Shown here piece after piece: positions 36,614 to 44,900 of a DNA stretch of 56,004 bases. This DNA comes from an uncultured Clostridia bacterium (GTDB lineage Bacteria > Bacillota > Clostridia > TANB77 > CAG-508), in NCBI GenBank assembly GCA_944387545.1, contig CALXFE010000008.1, positions 1-56,004 of the forward strand, written 5' to 3'. Position numbers and translations under genes: made by a program. The notes under the pieces were generated by a model. The model was not told the origin of the DNA. It did no database searches and saw only the letters and a list, made by a program, of their open reading frames with translations. Within the stretch, counting starts at the first letter, position 1, and every line of letters starts with the position of its first letter.

Positions 36614-37066
36614 TCAATCCCAATGATATACAGTCTTAATTTGTGCTATATTCTTTCTTTCAATTTTTATATCCTCTCCTAATAGGATATATTCTTCATT
36701 AAAATCTTTTAGTATTCCTTGATATTCTTTATTACCAAATGTGTCTTTTTTAAATAACTTTACAAAAATTTCTTTTCCCTTATTTTGTTCTAAGTGTCTA
36801 TCTTTTCTTAACACTCTTTCTATTCCTGGTGATGAAACCTCTAAAAAATATTGTTCTTTAATATAATTTGCTTCATCTAGTAAATCCGATATTTCATCAT
36901 TTACTTTTTCACAATCTTTTAAATCGATTCCTTCTGGTTTATCAATATAGATTCTTAGGAAATAGTTTTTTCCTTCTTTTGCATATTCTACATCATATAA
37001 GTCATATCCTATGTTTTCTATTTTTTCTTTTAATAGGTTTTCTACTTTTTCTTCTATATTTGCCAA
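36614..37066 (-). CDS. rimP: Ribosome maturation factor RimP
   Basis: Needed for 30S assembly; 150 aa, two domains. Signature segments are GYDLYDVEYAKEG, LRIYIDKPEGIDLKDCE, and YFLEVSSPGIERVLRKD. The start at a TTG (37066) is chosen because AAAGGAGG sits seven bases upstream. The longer reading from 37087 would start before this site and encode it. It is the first gene of the nusA operon. Confidence 0.93.
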   Translation of the reverse strand: MANIEEKVENLLKEKIENIGYDLYDVEYAKEGKNYFLRIYIDKPEGIDLKDCEKVNDEISDLLDEANYIKEQYFLEVSSPGIERVLRKDRHLEQNKGKEIFVKLFKKDTFGNKEYQGILKDFNEEYILLGEDIKIERKNIAQIKTVYHWD

Positions 37067-37091
37067 GAGGCTTCCTCCTTTTTTCAAAATT

Positions 37092-37113
37092 TAAGAGTGG
37101 GATTTGTTCCCAC
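37092..37113. promoter_or_regulatory. Leader hairpin of the rimP-nusA operon
   Basis: GAGTGGG-N7-CCCACTC lies in the 5' leader, about 25 nt upstream of the rimP start and outside the ribosome-binding site. It may be a feedback or NusA-responsive structure; no terminator T-tract follows. Confidence 0.55.
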
Positions 37114-37141
37114 TCTCTCGCTCTTGATGTTTTCTTCATAT

Positions 37142-37170
37142 ATTATACCCACTTTTTGCCAAAAATGCAA
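37142..37170 (-). promoter_or_regulatory. Promoter of the rimP-nusA-infB operon
   Basis: On the minus strand TTGCAT (37165-37170), a 17-nt spacer and TATAAT (37142-37147), with GGG just before the -10 box. It is located after the mscS stop codon. Confidence 0.8.
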
Positions 37171-37207
37171 GGTTTTTTCAAAAAAAGTATCGTAATTTTT
37201 TCTTATT

Positions 37208-38086
37208 TTAGTCATTGATGTACAAATCTATATCACCTTTTTGATATGCTTCCATAATTCGCATATTAATTTCATTTTGCACATCTCTTGCTTTTTTAGG
37301 ATGTACTAAATATCTTAAATACATTTCTATATGTGATCTTTCTATTTTTATATATATAATCGGGTCTAGATTATTATAGTATATTCGATACTCTAAAATT
37401 GCCTCATCAACCGCATCTTCCATTTTCTTTGGGATTTCTTTTAACGTTTCATTATCAAATAGAATTTCATATAATATTTCTTCTGTTTTCTTAATGTCTG
37501 CATCTAAAGGAACATCTACTTTTATTTCATCCCATATATATTTAAATACCTTTGTATAATTTTTTAGTGTTTTTGTAAAGATGTAGGAATTTGGTATATG
37601 AATAATCCTTCCTGTGCTTTGTTCGCCATATACTCTTTTTCCGATTTCTAATATTTCAAATCCTAATGCATGTTTACTAATAACATCTCCCATAACATCA
37701 TCAATCTCAATTCTATCTTCTATTTCAAAAGGTCTATTGATATTAATATAGATACCAGCAAAAAAGTTAAATATGATTTCTCTTATGGCAATGGTTAAAC
37801 CTGCTGATATAAAACTAATAAGTGTAATTAGCCCTGATAATTTTTCTCCCCAAAGAAGAAAAACAAGTATAAATGAAATAGCTGTTAATATAATTCTTAT
37901 TTTTCTATTTCTAAAATATTTCTTTTTATCATTAACTGGTAGATTAGAATATATCTTTTTGATAATCGCTTTTATAATACCAAATATTAAAAAAATGCAT
38001 ATTGTCAACATTACCAATTTTATATATTCACTATCAATTCCTGTCAATCTTCCTAAATATCCTGAAAAATTTTTAATATAATCCAT
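37208..38086 (-). CDS. Mechanosensitive ion channel, MscS family
   Basis: Small-conductance mechanosensitive channel that relieves hypo-osmotic stress. Three to four N-terminal TM segments end in the pore-lining segment LISFISAGLTIAIREI. The beta domain follows (GIYININRPFEIEDRIEI and RIIHIPNSYIFTKTLKNYTK). Length of 292 aa is normal. The final ~80 residues form the mixed alpha/beta domain. Confidence 0.9.
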   Translation of the reverse strand: MDYIKNFSGYLGRLTGIDSEYIKLVMLTICIFLIFGIIKAIIKKIYSNLPVNDKKKYFRNRKIRIILTAISFILVFLLWGEKLSGLITLISFISAGLTIAIREIIFNFFAGIYININRPFEIEDRIEIDDVMGDVISKHALGFEILEIGKRVYGEQSTGRIIHIPNSYIFTKTLKNYTKVFKYIWDEIKVDVPLDADIKKTEEILYEILFDNETLKEIPKKMEDAVDEAILEYRIYYNNLDPIIYIKIERSHIEMYLRYLVHPKKARDVQNEINMRIMEAYQKGDIDLYIND

Positions 38087-38172
38087 CTATTTCTCCTCTT
38101 TTATTTTATTATATTATAAATATATATTGATATCTATTCTATATATTCCTTACACGTTTCTTTATAAAATGT

Positions 38173-38200
38173 AAAAGGGCGTCTATTGAACCACCCTTTT
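38173..38200. terminator. pnp terminator
   Basis: AAAAGGG and CCCTTTT arms 30 nt past the pnp stop on the minus strand. Confidence 0.6.
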
Positions 38201-38232
38201 GATTTTATTATGTTTCTTATATTGAATTTATA

Positions 38233-40365
38233 CTATTTTTTATTTTCTTCTTCTGTTTTTGGTTCTGCTAAATCTTTCATTGTTAAATTAATTCGACCTT
38301 GGTCATCAATATCTGTCACTCTTACCGTTACTTTATCTCCTACATGTAAAACGTCTTCTACATGTTTAATTCTATCTTTCGAAATTTGAGAAATGTGTAA
38401 TAACCCTTCTTTTCCTCCACATCCTAAATCTACAAACGCTCCAAAGTTCATAATTCTAACAACTTCTCCATAATAGATGCCATCTACCTCTATTTCTCTT
38501 ACAATATCTTCTATCATGTCTAATGCTTGTTCTGCTTTTTTTGTATCATTTGAGTAAATAAATACTTGTCCATCTTCTTCGATGTCAATTTTAACACCTG
38601 TCTCATCAATAATTTTATTAATCATTTTTCCACCAGGTCCGATAACATCTTTAATTTTATCTACTTTGATTTGTGTGCTAACAATTCTTGGTGCATATGG
38701 AGAAATTTCTGCTCTTGGTTTATCTAAAACTGGAAGCATAACATCTTCTAAGATATGTTTTCTAGCAATTCTTGTTTTTTCAAAAGCTTCTTTGATAATA
38801 TCATAAGATAATCCATCCACTTTGATATCTACTTGAATAGCTGTAATTCCTTTTTCTGTTCCTCCAACTTTAAAGTCCATATCTCCAAAGAAATCTTCAA
38901 TTCCTTGGATATCTACTAACATTACATAGTCATTTTCATCATTTGGATTTGTAACCAATCCTGTTGAAATACCTGCAACTGGTCTTTTAATTGGCACACC
39001 TGCATCCATTAGAGCCAATGTGCTACCACAAATACTTGCTTGTGATGTTGAACCATTTGAAGATAATACCTCAGATACCACTCTTATGGCATATGGGAAT
39101 TCCTCTTTTGAAGGAATTACTGGTACTAATGCTTTTTCCGCTAAAGCACCATGTCCAATTTCTCTTCTTCCTGGTCCTCTTGAAGTTCTTGCTTCACCTA
39201 CACTATATCCAGGGAAATTATAGTGATGCATATATCTTTTTGATTCTTCTGTATCGATTCCATCTAATACTTGTTCTTCACTAATCATTCCTAAAGTTGC
39301 AACAGATAAGACTTGTGTTTGTCCTCTTGTAAATAATGCACTTCCATGTGTACGTGGCAATAATCCTACTTCACATGATAATGGTCTTATTTCATCTAAT
39401 GTTCTTCCATCTACTCTCTTATGCTCATCAAAAATTAAATGTCTTACACATTTCTTTTCTAAATTGTGAATCGCTTCTCCAATATCTCCTGTATGTTCTT
39501 CAGCTAATTCTTGTCCAAATTTTTCTTCATAACTATTAGCAATTTTTTCTGATAATTCTGAAACATTATTATCTCTTGTTTCTTTGTCTTTTTCTTGAAC
39601 AGCTGTTAACATATCTTCTTTAAAATTGTTTTCTACAAATTCATGAATATCTTCTGGCACAGCAAAAGATTTATATGCAAATTTTGGTTTTCCAATTTCT
39701 TTTTTCATTTTTGTAATAAATTTGCACATTTTCTTAATTTCTTTATGTCCTTCTTTGATTGCTTTTAACATAACATCATCTGGTACTTCATTTGCTCCTG
39801 CTTCAATCATCGCAATTTTCTTTTCTGTTCCTGCAACGGTTAAAGTTAAATCACTTTTTTTTCTTTCTTCTTCTGTTGGATTTATAATAATCTTTCCATC
39901 AATTAATCCAACATTTACTGCTGCTGTTGGTCCACCAAATGGTATATCTGATATAGATAATGCAGCTGAAGCACCAATCATAGCAGCAATTTCTGGTGAA
40001 TTATCTTGGTCAACACATAGAACAGTTGCTACAACCACTACATCATTTCTAAAATCCTTTGGAAATAGAGGTCTTAAAGGTCTATCAATTGCTCTAGAGG
40101 TTAAAATTGCTTTTTCACTTGGTTTTCCTTCTCTTTTAATAAAACCTCCTGGTATTTTTCCTACAGAATATAATTTTTCTTCATAATCTACTGAAAGTGG
40201 GAAAAAGTCAATGCCTTCTTTTGGTTCTTTAGAAGCTGTAACATTTACAAGTACAACTGTATCTCCGTATCTGACTAATACACTTCCATTTGCTAATCCT
40301 GCCATTTTACCTGTTTCAAAAACAAGTTTTCTTCCTGCTAACTCTGTTTCATACGTTTTAAACAT
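38233..40365 (-). CDS. pnp: Polyribonucleotide nucleotidyltransferase
   Basis: 3'-5' phosphorolytic exoribonuclease of the RNA degradosome, 710 aa. Two RNase PH domains (GKMAGLANGSVLVRYGDT near the N terminus, and the second with RTHGSALFTRGQTQ and GDMDFKVGGT) flank an all-helical linker. C-terminal KH (VIGPGGKMINKI) and S1 (YYGEVVRIMNFGAFVDLG) domains bind RNA. It follows rpsO as in most bacteria. Its 5' leader holds the 62-bp perfect inverted repeat, a likely RNase III substrate. Confidence 0.96.
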   Translation of the reverse strand: MFKTYETELAGRKLVFETGKMAGLANGSVLVRYGDTVVLVNVTASKEPKEGIDFFPLSVDYEEKLYSVGKIPGGFIKREGKPSEKAILTSRAIDRPLRPLFPKDFRNDVVVVATVLCVDQDNSPEIAAMIGASAALSISDIPFGGPTAAVNVGLIDGKIIINPTEEERKKSDLTLTVAGTEKKIAMIEAGANEVPDDVMLKAIKEGHKEIKKMCKFITKMKKEIGKPKFAYKSFAVPEDIHEFVENNFKEDMLTAVQEKDKETRDNNVSELSEKIANSYEEKFGQELAEEHTGDIGEAIHNLEKKCVRHLIFDEHKRVDGRTLDEIRPLSCEVGLLPRTHGSALFTRGQTQVLSVATLGMISEEQVLDGIDTEESKRYMHHYNFPGYSVGEARTSRGPGRREIGHGALAEKALVPVIPSKEEFPYAIRVVSEVLSSNGSTSQASICGSTLALMDAGVPIKRPVAGISTGLVTNPNDENDYVMLVDIQGIEDFFGDMDFKVGGTEKGITAIQVDIKVDGLSYDIIKEAFEKTRIARKHILEDVMLPVLDKPRAEISPYAPRIVSTQIKVDKIKDVIGPGGKMINKIIDETGVKIDIEEDGQVFIYSNDTKKAEQALDMIEDIVREIEVDGIYYGEVVRIMNFGAFVDLGCGGKEGLLHISQISKDRIKHVEDVLHVGDKVTVRVTDIDDQGRINLTMKDLAEPKTEEENKK

Positions 40366-40402
40366 AAAAAATCCTCCTAAATTAAATAAATTTGCACCAT
40401 AA

Positions 40403-40622
40403 ACTTTAGTAAACTTAATTTAGATGGTAACCTCTATGATGGACTGTTGGGGACGTGCCAAATCGGACATTTTTTGGTCCAAAAGGGACAGACCTCAAAT
40501 ATATATTATAAATAGAAAAGTTTTAGACTGAGGTCTGTCCCTTTTGGACCAAAAAATGTCCGATTTGGCACGTCCCCAACAGTCCATCATACAAGCTACT
40601 TACCTAATCTCAAGTTTACTAA
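40403..40622. repeat. Palindromic element D with perfect 62-bp inverted repeat (pnp leader)
   Basis: The arms 40436-40497 and 40529-40590 match at all 62 positions (begin ATGATGGACTGTTGGGGACG) around a 31-nt loop. Imperfect symmetry continues outward to about 40403 and 40622 (TTTAGTAAACTT on both sides). The part GTGCCAAATCGGACA to GGGACAGACC also forms the outer arms of copy C. It fills the gap between pnp and the rpsO terminator and has no coding capacity. Confidence 0.9.
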
Positions 40623-40632
40623 AATTTTTTAA

Positions 40633-40662
40633 AAGCCCGATATATATGATTACACCGGGCTT
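40633..40662. terminator. rpsO terminator
   Basis: AAGCCCG and CGGGCTT arms just after the rpsO stop; A/T-rich on both sides. It must be leaky or pnp has its own promoter further on. Confidence 0.7.
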
Positions 40663-40668
40663 ATATTT

Positions 40669-40932
40669 TTATTTTCTTATTCCTAATTTTTCAACGATTG
40701 TTCTATATCTATTGATATCTTTTTTCGCAACATAGTTTAATAAGTTTCTTCTTTTTCCAACCATTTTTAAAAGTCCTCTTCTTGAATGGTTATCTTTTTT
40801 GTGAATTTTTAAGTGTTCTGTTAATTCATTAATTCTTTCTGTTAAAAGAGCAATTTGAACTTCTGGTGAACCAGTATCGTTTTCTTCTCTTTTATATGTG
40901 TTAATGATTTCTTGTTTTCTTTCCTTTGTCAT
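40669..40932 (-). CDS. rpsO: 30S ribosomal protein S15
   Basis: Primary 16S rRNA-binding protein, 87 aa. It has [42 protein letters not shown] and [20 protein letters not shown] precedes the ATG. The roughly 70-nt leader after the upstream terminator may carry the usual S15 feedback site, but I see no structure I can defend. Confidence 0.96.
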   Translation of the reverse strand: MTKERKQEIINTYKREENDTGSPEVQIALLTERINELTEHLKIHKKDNHSRRGLLKMVGKRRNLLNYVAKKDINRYRTIVEKLGIRK

Positions 40933-41001
40933 CGTTTACACCTCCTATTTCTTTGTTTCTCCTTTAACTGAGCTTAAGATTTGGTGCTTATCTACAAGCC
41001 A

Positions 41002-41039
41002 AGTAAAAGGTATGTTTTTTTGAACATACCTATTTTACT
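41002..41039. terminator. Terminator of the surface-protein operon
   Basis: AGTAAAAGGTATGTT pairs with AACATACC(TA)TTTTACT. It lies downstream of the 150-aa gene on the minus strand. Confidence 0.75.
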
Positions 41040-41098
41040 ATATATTTCAATTTTTTTCAAGTCTTATTTTAATTTTTATTCATTTATTAATCTACTAT

Positions 41099-41551
41099 CT
41101 ATGTATTTGTTTTAATTTCCACATCATAAACTTCATCTATTGTTACATTTGCACTAGCTTGTATTCCTCTTTGTTCTCCTTTTTCTATTGTTCCTATATA
41201 TGCGCCTATTTCTGCTATGCTATTTCCAGCTTCATCTTTTAATATAATTGTTATTGGCATTTCTTCTGTTTTTTGTTCCCCTACATTTGTTGCACTTGCT
41301 GTTATCTTGGCTAGTCCATTTTCTTCTCTTATATTAATATTACCAATTTCAATTTCTCCTATTTTTCTTTTTTCTTGTAATTTTTCACTAGTTGCTATTT
41401 TACTTCCATCTTCTTGCACTGCTATTCGTTCTTGTTCTTGTGCTGTTTCTTGATTTTCATCTTTCGGTCTTTTTTGGAAATATAGTAATATGATAGCTAT
41501 TATTGTGATGATAACCAATATTAGTATCATTCTTTTTTCTTTCTTTTTCAT
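41099..41551 (-). CDS. Membrane-anchored FxLYD-like protein, 150 aa
   Basis: One N-terminal TM segment (about 7-24) is followed by a charged linker (25-65) and a beta-rich extracytoplasmic domain (ENGLAKITASATNVGEQKTE, then IILKDEAGNSIAEIGAYIGTIEKGE). This pattern resembles FxLYD-type domains found on many Firmicutes surface proteins. It is a paralogue of the preceding 136-aa protein, which has the matching block IILKDENGNQVGEMRQNI. It is the third gene of the operon starting with the pilin-anchored repeat protein. Function unknown. Confidence 0.7.
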   Translation of the reverse strand: MKKKEKRMILILVIITIIAIILLYFQKRPKDENQETAQEQERIAVQEDGSKIATSEKLQEKRKIGEIEIGNINIREENGLAKITASATNVGEQKTEEMPITIILKDEAGNSIAEIGAYIGTIEKGEQRGIQASANVTIDEVYDVEIKTNT

Positions 41552-41566
41552 TTTTTTCCTCCTAGT

Positions 41567-41977
41567 TTATTTTACTACTCTCATTTCAATGTCTTTTACA
41601 TCACTATAGTCTCCTGTAATTCCTGTTATAAATATCTTATCTCTTCCAACCTCTACATTTTCTATATTTTGTCTCATTTCTCCTACTTGGTTTCCATTTT
41701 CATCTTTTAGTATGATTTCTATATTCAAGTTTTTAGCCTTATTCGAGTTATTATGCATTTTCGCTCGAATTGTTGTTATTCCTCCTGCATACGAACTGGT
41801 TATTTCACTAAATTCTACATCTTTTAATTCTATATTTTCAGTTGCTACTCCATTTTGTATTTCGATATTTTCTTTTTCAGGCTTTATTAAACTTATCATT
41901 ATGACACTGATTAATACGATTGCGATTATGACTAATACAATAATTAAAAGTTTACTTTCTTTTTTTATTTTTTTCAT
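41567..41977 (-). CDS. Membrane-anchored FxLYD-like protein, 136 aa
   Basis: Built like the 150-aa protein downstream: one N-terminal TM (about 10-31) and a single extracytoplasmic beta domain with GGITTIRAKMHNNSNKAKNL and IILKDENGNQVGEM. It begins 22 nt after the end of the 1672-aa gene and ends 15 nt before the next, so the three are one operon. It is probably a surface accessory of the large protein; the exact role is unknown. Confidence 0.7.
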   Translation of the reverse strand: MKKIKKESKLLIIVLVIIAIVLISVIMISLIKPEKENIEIQNGVATENIELKDVEFSEITSSYAGGITTIRAKMHNNSNKAKNLNIEIILKDENGNQVGEMRQNIENVEVGRDKIFITGITGDYSDVKDIEMRVVK

Positions 41978-41999
41978 ACTTTTTATAACTCTCCTATTT

Positions 42000-44900
42000 T
42001 TAGTTTTTTATTTGTATCTCATAACAATATCCTGTTACTATACCATTGCTATTATAAATTTTGATTTTAGTTGTTCCTTCTTTTATTTCGTAATCTTTAT
42101 CTAATTTTGAAGGTACATGTGATGCTAACGAAATTTTATCTATTGTTTCACCTTGTTCATTTAAAAATTCAACATAAGTATAGTTATTCATTCCATAATT
42201 TGCATATGAACCTATATAAACTCTTGCATTTTTTCCCCACATACTCTCATCGACATCCATATATTTTATTTGTGTTAATCCCTTTATCGAATCAGATGTA
42301 TTATCCTGTCCATCATATGCATTTGGTCCTATTGCATCTGTTGGTATGGCAGCAGTATAACTAGATATTACTCTTGTTTCATCTCCATTTTTATCAATTC
42401 CTTTTGCATAAATAGTTTGCCCTATTTCTATTCTTATTGTTCCTTCATTGTATTCTTTCCATTCTCCATCATCTATTTTATATAATCTCTGTACACTTGT
42501 TACTGAATAATCTATGGTCACTGCGCTATAAGGTGCTTCTACTCCATACTCTGTTAGTCTTGGGTAATGGTTATTTACATTTATTATAGCTTCATTTGCT
42601 GGTTGTATCTCATATATTCCACCCCTATTTCCAGTCATCCTTGCCCTTATTTTCACAGTATTATTAGGAATAGTTTCTATTAAATCTACTGCTGAAATTC
42701 CTGATGAAGAAATTGTATCTAGTACCTGGTCTTGATTATCTATAAATTCTATCCTACCAACACCACTAGAATGTGTATGGTATCCATAAAATTTAAATCT
42801 TGCTCTTTTTCCCCACATACTCTCATCTACATTCATATATATATAGCTTAACGATAAATTATAAACTGTTCCATCATTTCCATCATACGCTTCTGGTCCT
42901 ATCGCATCTGTCGGTATAGTAGCAGTATAACTAGATATTACTCTTGTTTCATCTCCATTTTTATCAATTCCTTTTGCATAGATAGTTTGCCCTATTTCTA
43001 TTCTTATTGTTCCTTCATTGTATTCTTTCCATTCTCCATCATCTATTTTATATAATCTCTGTACACTTGTTACTGAATAATCTATGGTCACTGCGCTATA
43101 AGGTGCTTCTACTCCATACTCTGTTAGTCTTGGGTAATGGTTATTTACATTTATTATAGCTTCATTTGCTGGCTGTATCTCATATATTCCACCCCTATTT
43201 CCAGTCGTCCTTGCTCTTATTTTCACAGTATTATTAGGAATAGTTTCTATTAAATCTACTGCTGAAAGTCCTGATGAAGAAATTGTATCTAGTACCTCAT
43301 CTTGATTATCTATAAATTCTATCCTACCAACACCACTAAAATGTGTATGGTATCCATAAAATTTAAATCTTGCTTTTTTCCCCCACATACTCTCATCTAC
43401 ATTCATATATATATAGCTTGACGGTAAATTATAAACTGTTCCATCATCCCCATCATATGCAGCTGGCCCTATTGCATCTGCTGGCATTGACACCTCTTTA
43501 CTTGTTTCTATTTCTAATCCTGATTCTTTTTTCACGCTCTTTGCTCTTATTGTTCCTGACATTGCTGTGAAGCTTCCTTCATATTTTAGCCATGTATTTC
43601 CATTATCTAAACTGTAGAAATTATCTATATCGTCTCTATCATCATATATAATTTCTGTTGTTCCATCTACCTCTACACCATATTCTGTTAGTATTGGATA
43701 TCCATAATTACTGTTTATTTGTGGTGCTTCTGGCATATCTAAATCTATGTTGCTCACAATTTTGCTTACTTCTGTTACATTTCCTGCTCTATCTGTTCCT
43801 TTTGCATATATAGTAACTGTTTTATCACTATTTAGTAGTCCTTGGTTTATAATGTCATAAGCACTTAAGGTGATTTCTCCTGTATAGTCTTGCCATGTTC
43901 CTTTTTCTCCTATTTTATATTGATTTTTTACACTATCTCCATAATCTATATTCGCTTTTGCTTCTATTACAATTCCTTGTTCTGGTGTTACATTTATATT
44001 TACCTCTGGTCCTTCTGTGTCTATGTTTATGACATTTATTGTATATACTTGTTTATTTCCTACACCATCTTCTGCATAGAATGTATAATATCCATTTTTT
44101 GTTATGGTTACTGTTGAATTATTTGGTATACTTTCTCCTTGCTTTGCAAAATAGCTTTCTCCTTGTACACCTTCTGCCCATTTTACTTCTGCTACTCTTG
44201 TATCATCTGTTACATCTACTTTTACTTGTAGTGTTTGTGTTTCTTTTTCTAGATCTGCTGTTAGTTTTATTTCTGGTTGTTGTTCATCTATATTGGTTAT
44301 TTGCTTTTCTGCTTCTTCTCCCCAGACCTCTGATTGGTTCATTCCTTTGGCTAGAATTACTGTGTTATTTTTCTTTATTGTAAAGCTTCCTTCATAATCT
44401 TTCCATCCTTCTGTGCTTCCATCTGGTTCAATGATTTTATATTGTTTTTCTTTTAATGTACTTTTATATATTATACTTACTTGTACTTCTCTTGCTGGTT
44501 CTTCTGTGCTTAAGACTATTTGTGGTGTTTCTGGTTTTACTGTATCCCATCTCATAGAGATTTCTTCTAATATTTCTTGGATATCTCCTTCTATGACATA
44601 TACTGTTCCTTGCCAATTTACTGATTTTCCTGTTTCGTCTACTATTTGTATTTTTACATTTCCTTGTGCATCTAATAGTTTATCCTTATACTCTGGTTTT
44701 ACGAGTAATATTCCTGCTTCTTTATATCCTGTCCATTCTCCTTCTTCTTTTATCTTATATTCTCTTCCTGTTGAGCCTTCTGGATAATTTAGTTTTATTA
44801 TATAATAATCTCCTAAATCTATAATTGTTGGTGGTATTGGTTCTGTGATATTTTCTACTTTATATATACTTTCTGCTTTCTCTCCTCTACTGTTTTCATT

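Noticed and set aside
42311..43450. CRISPR-like array
   Set aside because: Two long coding repeats, not short repeats with spacers.
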